Origin: a virus
IMG/VR virus record: IMGVR_UViG_3300030107_003607
Coordinates: 1-53,802 of that record
DNA: 53,802 bases
Reading direction: 5' to 3' (one strand)
Positions 8,123-16,683 of this stretch are shown here, piece after piece. The notes under the pieces were generated by a model. That model saw only the letters and a list, made by a program, of their open reading frames with translations, was not told the origin of the DNA and searched no databases. The position numbers were made by a program, and so were the translations under genes. Positions within the stretch are counted from its first letter, which is position 1. Each line of letters opens with the position of its first letter.

Positions 8123-8311
8123 ATGTTGAAATTGACATCCGTAAAGTTATTGGACAATCTTTATAAAAAATTTAAGATAAGTAATTTAGATGATAGCTTT
8201 ACCTTACAAAAATTAGTTAATCGTTCTATGGATATGTATGTTCACGACAAAGAGTTTAGAACATCGATTAACGAATGGAAAAACCTTAAACCAAGTGGGA
8301 GTGCATTATGA
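8123..8311 (+). CDS. Small protein, possible ribbon-helix-helix regulator
   Basis: A 62-residue protein with an ideal ribosome site (GGAGG 8112-8116). An N-terminal strand-like stretch (LTSVKLLDNLYKKF) is followed by two helices (FTLQKLVNRSMDMYV), the size and order of ribbon-helix-helix DNA-binding proteins. No family is recognised with certainty, so this remains a structural guess. Its stop overlaps the ATG of the next micro-gene (ATGA). Confidence 0.55.
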   Translation: MLKLTSVKLLDNLYKKFKISNLDDSFTLQKLVNRSMDMYVHDKEFRTSINEWKNLKPSGSAL

Positions 8312-8418
8312 ATGAAAAATTAGAAAAAGCATTGAATCAAATAGTCAATCTTTTAAGTTCAATGAATGAAAGATTGCAAAATATAGAAAATGCAATAAAA
8401 AAACAAAAGAGTAAGTAA
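8308..8418 (+). CDS. Small coiled-coil protein, 36 residues
   Basis: Short ORF whose ATG overlaps the preceding TGA. It encodes a regular amphipathic helix with hydrophobic residues at heptad spacing (LEKALNQIVNLLSSM), ending in a lysine tail. Coupling upstream and the next ATG 2 bp downstream support translation. Function unknown; probably an oligomerising micro-protein. Confidence 0.5.
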   Translation: MNEKLEKALNQIVNLLSSMNERLQNIENAIKKQKSK

Positions 8419-8420
8419 GT

Positions 8421-8660
8421 ATGAATAAGTGGTTAAAAGCAGAGTTAGATTATTGGCAATCTCAAAAGTCTCAATCATTGGCTACGCTAGAATTATACTT
8501 TAATGATTCAGTAGGTATTGGAGAACATTCTGATATATCTAAGGAAATACACGATTGGACAGGTAAATTGTCTGAAGCTATAGAAAACTTACAAAATCTA
8601 CAAGAATACTTTGCAAAAGATGGGAAAGTAAAAACAGAAAAAATGTTATTAAAAGATTAA
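8421..8660 (+). CDS. Hypothetical helical protein, 79 residues
   Basis: Not recognised. Predominantly helical and charged (MNKWLKAELDYWQSQ; LSEAIENLQNLQEYF). It is the last gene before the glycan operon; the following ATG at 8670 has a GAGGGTT ribosome site 9 bp after this stop. Confidence 0.55.
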   Translation: MNKWLKAELDYWQSQKSQSLATLELYFNDSVGIGEHSDISKEIHDWTGKLSEAIENLQNLQEYFAKDGKVKTEKMLLKD

Positions 8661-8669
8661 GAGGGTTAT

Positions 8670-10082
8670 ATGCAAAATAAAAAGAAGATACTACTTCTTT
8701 CAGATGATATGAGAATGTCGTCTGGAGTTGGTACGATGTCTCGTGAATTTGTTTTGGGAACATTGGAACACTACCAATGGGTTCAGATAGGTGGGGCAAT
8801 CAAACATCCAGATGAAGGCAAAATCGTTGATATGAATGAGTCTGTCAGAGAGGAGACAGGTATTAAAGATGCTTATCTTAAAATATATCCTGTTAGTGGA
8901 TATGGTAATGGTGACTTATTAAAAGAAGTTCTGAGGATGGAAACTAAAGATGGTGTTGGTGTCGATGCTATACTTCACTATACAGACCCAAGGTTTTGGG
9001 GATGGTTATATCAAATGGAGCATGAGATACGACAAAATATTCCAATATTCTATTACAATATTTGGGATGATTTGCCTTATCCAAGATGGAATGAACCATT
9101 CTATGAGAGTTGTGATTTGATTATGAATATATCTAAACAGACAGTTAATATTGTTGATAATGTTTGTCAGAAAAGACCAAGAACAGATTGGGATAATACT
9201 TATGTACCTCACGGAATCAATGAAGATAATTTTTATCCTGTTGATGAACTGAATATGAAAGAGTGGGGTGATTTATTACAATTCAAAAGAACTGTAACGC
9301 AGGGTAGAGAGTATGATTTCATAGTCTTTTGGAATAATAGAAATATTAGAAGAAAATTACCTGGTGATGTTGTGATGTCATTCAAACAATTTTGTGATAC
9401 TTTACCAAAAGAACAAGCTAAGAAATGTGCATTAATAATGCACACTCAACCACGCGATGAGAATGGTACAGATTTGCCAGCATTGGTTGAAGAACTCTGT
9501 CCTGATTATGATGTTATATTTTCACACAAAAAGTTAAGTGACAAAGAGATGTGTTATATGTACAATTTAGCTGATGTTACAATGAATATGGCGTCTAATG
9601 AGGGATTTGGTTTAGGAACTTGTGAGTCGTTGATGTGTGGAACACCAATATCTGTAACTGTTACTGGTGGATTACAAGACCAAGTTGGATTTAAATATAA
9701 AGATAAATTCATAACTTATGAAGATTACGAATGGATACACTCTTTACACGATGAATTTAAATGGAAAGATAATCCTGATTTAACTTGGGGTGAGTGGTGT
9801 AAACCAGTTTGGCCGTCTAATAGGAGTTTGCAGGGTTCAGTTCCAACACCATACATTTATGATGACAGACCTCGTTCAGAGGACTTTGCTGCTGCTATAA
9901 AAGAGTGGTATGATATGGGTGCTGAAGAAAGAAAAAGATGTGGTAGGTTAGGTCACGAATTTGTTATGAGTGATGATGCTATGATGACTGCTAAAGCTAT
10001 GTCAGGTTTATTTATGGAACATATGGATAGGGCTTTTGATAAATGGACACCACGTAAACGTTACACAATTTTTGAAGGGTAG
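8670..10082 (+). CDS. GT-B fold glycosyltransferase (GT4-like)
   Basis: A 470-residue retaining-type glycosyltransferase and the first gene of the long glycan block. The N-terminal Rossmann half starts ILLLSDDMRMSSGVGTMSREF, with the GxG loop typical of GT4 enzymes; the C-terminal half has NMASNEGFGLGTCESLMCGTP, the EGFGL...E block that binds the nucleotide-sugar phosphate and ribose. An unusual tryptophan-rich segment (EWCKPVWPSNRSLQG) lies near residue 370. Donor and acceptor cannot be read from sequence. It is followed 8 bp later by a second enzyme of the same fold, suggesting sequential sugar additions. Confidence 0.85.
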   Translation: MQNKKKILLLSDDMRMSSGVGTMSREFVLGTLEHYQWVQIGGAIKHPDEGKIVDMNESVREETGIKDAYLKIYPVSGYGNGDLLKEVLRMETKDGVGVDAILHYTDPRFWGWLYQMEHEIRQNIPIFYYNIWDDLPYPRWNEPFYESCDLIMNISKQTVNIVDNVCQKRPRTDWDNTYVPHGINEDNFYPVDELNMKEWGDLLQFKRTVTQGREYDFIVFWNNRNIRRKLPGDVVMSFKQFCDTLPKEQAKKCALIMHTQPRDENGTDLPALVEELCPDYDVIFSHKKLSDKEMCYMYNLADVTMNMASNEGFGLGTCESLMCGTPISVTVTGGLQDQVGFKYKDKFITYEDYEWIHSLHDEFKWKDNPDLTWGEWCKPVWPSNRSLQGSVPTPYIYDDRPRSEDFAAAIKEWYDMGAEERKRCGRLGHEFVMSDDAMMTAKAMSGLFMEHMDRAFDKWTPRKRYTIFEG

Positions 10083-10090
10083 GAGTTAGA

Positions 10091-11434
10091 ATGAAACCAT
10101 TAATGTTAATTACAGGACCTGTTAATACTAGAAGTGGATATGGTTCGCATAGTAGAGATTTGGTTAGAAGTCTAATAGCTATGGATAAGTTTGATATAAA
10201 AATAGCTTCAATGAGATGGGGTAATTGCCCAATGAATGTATTAGATGATAAGAATCCAAATGATAAGATAATATTGGATAGAATACTTAATGCAAATGAG
10301 ATGGCAAGACAACCTGATATACATATCCACATATCAGTTCCAAATGAATTTGCACCTTTGGCAAAATACAATATTGGAATAACCGCTGGTATAGAAAATA
10401 CAGCACCAAAAGCTGAGTGGATTAAAGGTATGAATATGATGGATTTAAATATTGTTCCATCTAAGTTTACAAAAGAAGTATTTAAAAAAACCATATATGA
10501 ACAGATGGATGAAAAAACAGGTCAAAAGACTGGTGAACTAAAACTTACTAAACCTATTGAGGTTTTGTTTGAGGGTATTGATACAGATATTTATAAAAAA
10601 ACAAATGAAATATCGGATGAATTAAATGATGAGATGAAGAAAATTCCTGAGAAATTTGTATTTCTTTATACTGGTCATTGGTTACAGGGTGGTTTAGGAG
10701 AAGATAGAAAAGACACTGGTATGTTGGTAAAGACTTTTTTAGAGTCATTTAAAAATCACAAAAGACCACCAGCACTTTTAATGAAAACGAGTGGTGCTAC
10801 TTTTTCTATTATTGATAGAGATGATATAAAAGGAAAAATAGAAGAGATTAAAAAGACAGTAAAAGGTAGACTTCCAAATGTTTATTTTTTACACGGAGAC
10901 TTAACTGATAAAGAAATGAATGAAATGTATAATCACCCAAAGGTAAAAGCGCATGTTACTTTTACTCACGGTGAGGGATTCGGTAGACCTTTGTTAGAAG
11001 CCAGCGTATCAGAGAAGCCTGTTATTGCTCCTAATTGGAGTGGACAGGTAGACTTCTTAAATAAACAAAATGCTGTATTATTGCCAGGCTCTATGACAAA
11101 AGTTCCACCATCAGCATTTCCAAAAGATATGTTGGTAGAACAGGCGCAATGGTTTACAATAAACTATCAGTACGCTTCTCAAATGTTAAAGACTATATTC
11201 AAACAAAAAAAGAATTACACCTTTAAAGCTAAGAAGCTTGCTATGTTCAATAGAGGAAATTTCTCTCTGAAAAAGATGGATAAGAAGTTTGAAAATATAT
11301 TAGATGATTATCTACCTAAGTTTGTAGAACAAGCACAGCCAGTTAATTTAAAATTACCTAAATTAAAAAAGGTGGGTGAAGAAAAACCTGCTGAACCAAC
11401 TAAAATGAAACTACCGAAATTGAAAAAGGTTTAA
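10091..11434 (+). CDS. GT-B fold glycosyltransferase (GT4-like) with KLPKLKKV tail repeat
   Basis: A 447-residue glycosyltransferase paralogous in fold to the upstream gene. N-terminal LITGPVNTRSGYGSHSRDL gives the Rossmann loop; the C-terminal domain carries FTHGEGFGRPLLEASVSEKPVI, the EGFG-x-P-x-x-E block of GT4/GT1 enzymes. After the catalytic domains the protein ends with two copies of a KLPKLKKV-type motif separated by a proline-rich linker, an unusual basic tail that could bind nucleic acid, a membrane or a partner. The ribosome site is TAGGAG. The specific sugar is unknown. Confidence 0.85.
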   Translation: MKPLMLITGPVNTRSGYGSHSRDLVRSLIAMDKFDIKIASMRWGNCPMNVLDDKNPNDKIILDRILNANEMARQPDIHIHISVPNEFAPLAKYNIGITAGIENTAPKAEWIKGMNMMDLNIVPSKFTKEVFKKTIYEQMDEKTGQKTGELKLTKPIEVLFEGIDTDIYKKTNEISDELNDEMKKIPEKFVFLYTGHWLQGGLGEDRKDTGMLVKTFLESFKNHKRPPALLMKTSGATFSIIDRDDIKGKIEEIKKTVKGRLPNVYFLHGDLTDKEMNEMYNHPKVKAHVTFTHGEGFGRPLLEASVSEKPVIAPNWSGQVDFLNKQNAVLLPGSMTKVPPSAFPKDMLVEQAQWFTINYQYASQMLKTIFKQKKNYTFKAKKLAMFNRGNFSLKKMDKKFENILDDYLPKFVEQAQPVNLKLPKLKKVGEEKPAEPTKMKLPKLKKV

Positions 11435-11435
11435 T

Positions 11436-11903
11436 ATGTCAGAACACGTAGAAGTAAAAACAGATTGTCCTTTATGTGCAGAGATGCACAGTAATTGTTT
11501 CGTAGAATCAACAGAGATAGAGGGTAAACCATTTGATTCTTACATATGTTTTCAATGTGGTATGACATCAAATTCTTATTTGGCATTCGATAGTGAAAAG
11601 TTAGAAGAGTATACGAAAAGCCATACTAAACTGATGAATGATTTAAAGATTTTTGATAAAAAAAGAGGTATAGTTTGGTTTCCATCTGTAATTAATATGG
11701 GAGAAAAGGGAGTAATTTATCCAGAGGGTGATGTCAGTAATTGGCATTGGTACTACGCTTCAGTTGTAGAAATACCTGAAGAAGAAAGACATAAATACGA
11801 TGGTCACGAAAAAAGATTGGATGTTGAGAATCCACAAAAGTTTGGACAATTTGAATTTATGGAAGCCTGTAAAGCTATGGGAATAATAAAAGACAATGGC
11901 TAA
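11436..11903 (+). CDS. Zinc-binding hypothetical protein
   Basis: A 155-residue acidic protein with two cysteine pairs, CPLC near residue 11 and CFQC near residue 38, forming a likely zinc ribbon at the N-terminus, followed by a tryptophan-rich region (GIVWFPSVI, NWHWYYASVVEI). No family with known function is recognised. It starts 2 bp after the upstream gene and overlaps the next by 8 bp, so it travels with the glycan operon though it is not obviously an enzyme. Confidence 0.65.
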   Translation: MSEHVEVKTDCPLCAEMHSNCFVESTEIEGKPFDSYICFQCGMTSNSYLAFDSEKLEEYTKSHTKLMNDLKIFDKKRGIVWFPSVINMGEKGVIYPEGDVSNWHWYYASVVEIPEEERHKYDGHEKRLDVENPQKFGQFEFMEACKAMGIIKDNG

Positions 11904-12309
11904 ACTACCATATAATTGGGCAAAAGTTAGTGCTGGTGATATTATATCATTTGTTTATGAAACAAAAGAGGGTAGGAGACTTCGTAGAACTATACTTGTT
12001 TTAGAACCTAATAGAAAAAAGTTATTACACGGAATTCAGTTAGAAGTATCTAATGTTCCCACTAATAGAGAAATCAAAAAGCTATTAGAGAAAGCTGGAG
12101 AAACTCAGATAGTTGATGAAAATAAAAAGATATACAAAGTTTTATTGGATGGAACTTCAAAAGCAGTTTATAGTAGATTAAAAAGACTAATTAAAAGACA
12201 CGATATTTACAGAACTTATACCTTAGAAAAAGCTAAAAAGAGTCAAGTATTTTTAGAGGATTTAAGACTACCAACACAATTTGTAGAAGAGTTGAAGAAT
12301 GAAAATTAG
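11896..12309 (+). CDS. Hypothetical protein, 137 residues
   Basis: Basic protein with a strand-rich N-terminus (VSAGDIISFVYETKEG, RRTILVLEP) resembling a small beta-barrel or SH3-like fold, then a helical lysine/arginine-rich C-terminus. It appears to be a conserved-type phage protein but I cannot name a function. It overlaps both neighbours (8 bp upstream, 11 bp downstream), indicating coupled translation. Confidence 0.6.
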   Translation: MAKLPYNWAKVSAGDIISFVYETKEGRRLRRTILVLEPNRKKLLHGIQLEVSNVPTNREIKKLLEKAGETQIVDENKKIYKVLLDGTSKAVYSRLKRLIKRHDIYRTYTLEKAKKSQVFLEDLRLPTQFVEELKNEN

Positions 12310-12970
12310 TTATGGGATTACAGTACACAATGAGGCTGATGAATTAAATAAGTTATTAGAGGTATTAGTACATAAGACAAATTCTGAAGATGAAATAATA
12401 GTTTGTATCGATGATACAAATGGTGAAGATGACGCAGTAAGATTCGTATTAGATAGTTGGACTCAACAATATGCTCATAGTAAAATGATGAAAGTATATC
12501 AGAGGAAACTTAATAAAGACTTTTCTGCTCAAAAAAATTCAGTTATAGAAAACGCAGTAGGTGATTACATATTTCACATTGATGCTGATGAATATCCACA
12601 CAATTTTTTAGTTTTACAATTACATAGAATATTGGAGATGAATGAGGGTGTTGATTTAATTTGGGTGCCAAGAGTAAATACCATTGATGATATGGAACAA
12701 AAACATATAGATAGATGGGGATGGAAAGTCTCTGAGAATGGTTGGGTAAATTATCCTGATTATCAAGCGCGTGTATTTCGTAATGATAAAAACATAAGAT
12801 GGACAAGACCACTTCACGAATATATCACTGGTTGTAAAACTTACGCACATTTGCCACCACAAGAGGAGTTGAGCTTATATCATCCAAAAACTATAGATAA
12901 ACAAGAAAAACAAAATATCTTTTATAATCAAAACTTTAGTGCAGAGATGAATGTAAGGAGAGGAACTTGA
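12299..12970 (+). CDS. Family-2 glycosyltransferase (GT-A)
   Basis: A 223-residue inverting GT2-type enzyme. The N-terminus ISYGITVHNEADELNKLLEVL is the classic GT2 opening, VCIDDTNGEDD contains the first acidic pair, and IFHIDADEYP is the DxD metal-binding motif for the nucleotide-sugar donor. The region DYQARVFRN...WTRPLHEYITG matches the acceptor-side RPLHE segment common in GT2 enzymes. It overlaps the next gene's TTG start by 4 bp. Confidence 0.88.
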   Translation: MKISYGITVHNEADELNKLLEVLVHKTNSEDEIIVCIDDTNGEDDAVRFVLDSWTQQYAHSKMMKVYQRKLNKDFSAQKNSVIENAVGDYIFHIDADEYPHNFLVLQLHRILEMNEGVDLIWVPRVNTIDDMEQKHIDRWGWKVSENGWVNYPDYQARVFRNDKNIRWTRPLHEYITGCKTYAHLPPQEELSLYHPKTIDKQEKQNIFYNQNFSAEMNVRRGT

Positions 12971-14409
12971 TTTTCTTTAGAATTGTGGGTGACAAATTAT
13001 ATCACTCTGGCGAAGTTGAGAACTTAGGTTTTGAAGAATCTGAGGGAATTAGGATTCCTGATGAATATCTTGAAAAAGGTGAATTTACAATTATGAGAAC
13101 TTGTCACGGAATTGGTGATTGGGCAATCATATCAGCGATGCCCAAATTATTAAAAAAGAAGTATCCAAATTGTAAAGTATATGTTCCATCAGTAAAATTA
13201 TTAGAAAAAATCTGTGGAGATATTGGTGACCAATGGGGAACTTGGAAAGACCCTTTTGAAAATGCAATCAATGTATTCAAACATAATCCATATGTGGATG
13301 ATTTTGTAGATAGTGTAGGTGATGAGATATTTCACGACCACTATAGAGTTTATGATAAAAACTGTGCCGATATTCCATTGGTAGAACAAATGTTAAAGTT
13401 TTGGCAGTTTGAAAAAGATGAATTGTCAGACTCTAAGCCAGAGATATATTTTAGTGAAGAAGAAATGGAGATGGGTGATAAAATTATCAATGAATATACT
13501 GATGGGAAAGACTTCGGTTGTTTACTTATATCAGATAGATATGATTACTCTATGGATAGATTGATAGAGGGTGTTATAGACCCAACCATAAAACATTTCT
13601 ATTGGACAGAAAGACCAATTGAACAAACTTCATTTAATTTTATTGATAAGGCTTTGGATATGAGACATATGCCAGTTAGAATGCAACTCTATATCAAATC
13701 TAAAGCTAGATACAATGTCGGCAATCAATGTGGTACATCACAATTGTTAGTCAGATATTCAGATGTATTTTCTGTACAGAGACAATTTCCTTTGGCTGGT
13801 AATTTTGTCAGAGGTGAAATTTATTTAACAGATAGTAAAGTTAGGTCAATATTAAATGGGTTGCCCGATAAATCTGAATCTAAAACTACAACTAGTAAGA
13901 AATTCAAAGCCGATTTTATTAACTATTTTAGTGATGACAAATATAAATCTATGTCAATTTTAGAAGTTGGTTCTTCATTAGGACATAGTACAAAAATGTT
14001 GAGCCATTTGTTTAGAGAAGTTACAGCATTAGACAATCTATATGAAAGACACGAACAATCAAAGCAATTAAATTCTGATAGACATAACATACATTATGTT
14101 GTGATGGATGTGTACACACAATCTTGGGAACAATTTGGTAAGATGGATGCTGTATTTATAGATTGTGTTCACGACTATGCTCACATAAAAAGTGATATAG
14201 AAAATGCTCTAAAATTTGGAAAGGGAACTATAATTGCTTTTGATGATTATGGTTTGTTTCCTGATTTAAAACAATGTATAGATGAGTATGTTAATATGGG
14301 TAAGTTAAAAGTTTTGAAAAAGATAGGACAGTTAAAAGGAACTTTCTATCCCACAACACAAAACAAAGTGTTAAAAGATTATGAGGGTATAATATGTCAG
14401 AGCGTATAA
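12967..14409 (+). CDS. GT9-like glycosyltransferase fused to a SAM methyltransferase
   Basis: A 480-residue two-domain protein. The N-terminal half resembles ADP-heptose:LPS heptosyltransferases (GT9): CHGIGDWAIISAMPKLL (about 46-62) matches their GxGD...P-x-L loop, and SKARYNVGNQCGTSQLL resembles the C-terminal donor-binding segment. From about residue 335, ILEVGSSLGHSTKML is SAM motif I, followed by VTALDN and VFIDCVHDYAHIKSDIENAL, typical of a class I methyltransferase. The start is TTG 12967, with AAGGAGAGG just upstream and the previous stop overlapping. A single chain may both add and methylate a sugar (inference). Confidence 0.75.
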   Translation: MIFFRIVGDKLYHSGEVENLGFEESEGIRIPDEYLEKGEFTIMRTCHGIGDWAIISAMPKLLKKKYPNCKVYVPSVKLLEKICGDIGDQWGTWKDPFENAINVFKHNPYVDDFVDSVGDEIFHDHYRVYDKNCADIPLVEQMLKFWQFEKDELSDSKPEIYFSEEEMEMGDKIINEYTDGKDFGCLLISDRYDYSMDRLIEGVIDPTIKHFYWTERPIEQTSFNFIDKALDMRHMPVRMQLYIKSKARYNVGNQCGTSQLLVRYSDVFSVQRQFPLAGNFVRGEIYLTDSKVRSILNGLPDKSESKTTTSKKFKADFINYFSDDKYKSMSILEVGSSLGHSTKMLSHLFREVTALDNLYERHEQSKQLNSDRHNIHYVVMDVYTQSWEQFGKMDAVFIDCVHDYAHIKSDIENALKFGKGTIIAFDDYGLFPDLKQCIDEYVNMGKLKVLKKIGQLKGTFYPTTQNKVLKDYEGIICQSV

Positions 14410-15080
14410 TTTACACTTCTGTATTCGGTGGATATGACAATGTTGTAGAGCAGAGTTCTGATGGTTGGGATTGGAAATGTTTTAGTGAAGAAACACATAT
14501 TCCAATATACGAAGATAATAATAGGAACGCTAAGAAGTTCAAAGTCTTACCACATAGATATTTAAAAGATTACGAATACAGTGTGTTTATAGATGGGAAT
14601 ATGAGTGTCGTAGGAAACTTAGATGAGTTGGTGGATAAATATTTGAAGGATTCTAATGTCGCTTTCTTTAGTCACAATAACAATTATTTAGATGCTAGAA
14701 ATTGTCCTTATCAAGAAGCTCAAACCATACTTGATTTGGGAGCTAAGAATATGAAACTTACACCTGAAAGAGGTATGTTGAATTACAAAGACGATCCTTA
14801 TCTGATTCAAAAACAGATGACTAAATATTCTATGGTGGGGTTTCCAAAAGACAATGGATTAATTACTGGTATGGTTATTTTAAGGAGACACAACGAAAAA
14901 GATTGTATAGAAACAATGGAAGATTGGTGGACAGAAATTAAATATGGTAGTAAGAGAGACCAGTTAAGTTTTAATTATTGTGCTTGGAAGAACAATCTGA
15001 AATTTAATTATATGGATGGAGATTCCAGAGACAATGAATATTTTAATAGAAGTACTGGAGCACACATAGGAAAGAAATGA
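14394..15080 (+). CDS. DUF616/TOD1-like glycosyltransferase
   Basis: A 228-residue GT-A-like protein. Seen: N-terminal IIYTSVFGGYDNV, characteristic of the DUF616/TOD1 (MUCI70-like) family; KVLPHRYLKDYEYSVFIDGNM, in which the DG(N) block replaces DxD; and RDQLSFNYCAWK near the C-terminus, the RDQ-x-S motif of the same family. It probably transfers a hexose. It overlaps the upstream gene by 16 bp and the downstream one by 4 bp. Confidence 0.78.
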   Translation: MSERIIYTSVFGGYDNVVEQSSDGWDWKCFSEETHIPIYEDNNRNAKKFKVLPHRYLKDYEYSVFIDGNMSVVGNLDELVDKYLKDSNVAFFSHNNNYLDARNCPYQEAQTILDLGAKNMKLTPERGMLNYKDDPYLIQKQMTKYSMVGFPKDNGLITGMVILRRHNEKDCIETMEDWWTEIKYGSKRDQLSFNYCAWKNNLKFNYMDGDSRDNEYFNRSTGAHIGKK

Positions 15081-15883
15081 AGAATATAATTTTTATACCC
15101 TACATAAAAAGAGAAAAAGATTTGACTGGCAAATCAAGCATTGGACATTCAAACAGACATCAAGGTTATGAGTATGGTATAAACTCTTGGAAAGCGTGGG
15201 CTAAAAAAAATGGTCACGAAGTCTATATTATGTCAGACTTATTATGTGATGAATCTGAAATGTTAATAACTTGGCAAAGATGGCAAGTCTTAAATATATT
15301 AGAACATAATGAAATAGACTACGACCAAGTATTAGTTGTCGATGCTGATTCAATAGTTCATCCTGATTGTCCTAATTTCTTTGAGATGACGGATGGTAAA
15401 TTCACAAGCACATTAACTGATGGTGACTTTGAATGGATTAACAGAGCTATAAATGGTTACTCTAAAATGTTTTGGAACAAAGAGTTTTGTATACCATCTT
15501 TTGAGTTCTTTCAAACTGGCTTTGTTATTATTAATTCAGAGCATCAAAAGTTCTTCGATAAAGTATTTGATTTTTATGAAGAAAACAAACAAAAAATTAT
15601 CGATTCGTATGATATATTACTAACTGGTAGTGATATAACACTAATGAATTGTATGAGAAAAGAGTTTGGTTTAGAGATGAAACTTTTACCGAGACAATTT
15701 GGTATGATGGATATGGTTAGGAAACAATTATTTCATTGGCATCCAGATTGTTTTTGGGAAGATAGTTTAACAAACCTTTACAATTCAGGTTGGGTTTATC
15801 AGTTCAATGCTATACCACCAAGTGAAATTGGAAGAGATAGAACTTATTGGATGAAACGTGTATATGAGGAGTTATATAAATGA
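15077..15883 (+). CDS. Putative GT-A glycosyltransferase
   Basis: A 268-residue protein with a GT-A-like plan. It begins IIFIPYIKREKDLTGK, has WQRWQVLNILE followed by YDQVLVVDADSIVHPDCPNFFE, whose DAD is a DxD metal site, and FFQTGFVIINSEHQKFFDKV, the strand-helix seen in GT8/GT32-like enzymes after the DxD. No exact family is recognised. Coupled to both neighbours by 4-bp overlaps, including the HldD-like epimerase, which hints at work on the same glycan. Confidence 0.7.
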   Translation: MKNIIFIPYIKREKDLTGKSSIGHSNRHQGYEYGINSWKAWAKKNGHEVYIMSDLLCDESEMLITWQRWQVLNILEHNEIDYDQVLVVDADSIVHPDCPNFFEMTDGKFTSTLTDGDFEWINRAINGYSKMFWNKEFCIPSFEFFQTGFVIINSEHQKFFDKVFDFYEENKQKIIDSYDILLTGSDITLMNCMRKEFGLEMKLLPRQFGMMDMVRKQLFHWHPDCFWEDSLTNLYNSGWVYQFNAIPPSEIGRDRTYWMKRVYEELYK

Positions 15884-16683
15884 GAGTACTTTTAACTGGT
15901 TCAGAGGGATTTGTTGGTAAGAGTGTATATAAAAAACTAAAAACAATAGAAGATGTCAGTAGCATAACTTGTATTGAAAAAGATTATATGAATCACATTG
16001 GTTGGGAAACCACTTTATCTAAGGCTGTGGAACAATCAGATGTTATATTACATATCGGTGCTATTTCTGATACTATGTTGAAAGACCCAAATGAAATGTT
16101 AAAATACAATTATGTTTTTAGTAAAGAGTTGTTTGATTTGGCATTTATATATGAGAAAACAGTTGTCTATTCATCATCTGCTGCTAATACTGGCGACAAA
16201 GGATTACCATCAAATATTTATGGGTGGTCTAAATACATAGCTGAAGAGTATGGAATTGCTGCACTTGATGACTTCTACGCTCTTAGATATTTCAACGTGT
16301 ATGGACCTGGAGAAGAACATAAAGGTAAGATGGCTTCCGTAGCACACCAAGCCCATTCAGTTGGTAGGTTTATGTTATTTCCCAAAAAACCTCTGAGAGA
16401 TTTTGTTTATATAGATGATGTTGTTGATGCCACTTTGTATCCTTTGTTTAATGATATTCCTTGCGGTGTATATGAAGTTGGTAGTGGTGAAGCTCGATCG
16501 TTTGAGGATGTATTAGAACTAATGGAAATACCATATGAATATAAAGGTGAGTATGAAATACCAAAAGGCTATCAGTTCTATACAAAATCAGATGAGAAGA
16601 AATTTATGGATGGGTGGAAACCAAAATACAATTTGGAAAAGGGGATAAAAAAATACAAAGAATATCTCAATGAAAGCATGTAG
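15880..16683 (+). CDS. NAD(P)-dependent epimerase, HldD (ADP-heptose 6-epimerase)-like
   Basis: Extended short-chain dehydrogenase most like ADP-L-glycero-D-manno-heptose 6-epimerase. Seen: GSEGFVG Rossmann loop (7-13), HIGAISDT (58-65), catalytic Tyr114 and Lys118 in IYGWSK, and [20 protein letters not shown] (137-156), which is close to the HldD signature [31 protein letters not shown] and a C-terminal GYQFYTKSD also fit. In bacteria HldD converts ADP-D,D-heptose to ADP-L,D-heptose for LPS core. Here it sits directly before a GT9 heptosyltransferase gene, and an HldE-type kinase is at 3746. No GmhA or GmhB was seen, so precursors may come from the host. Confidence 0.85.
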   Translation: [267 protein letters not shown]

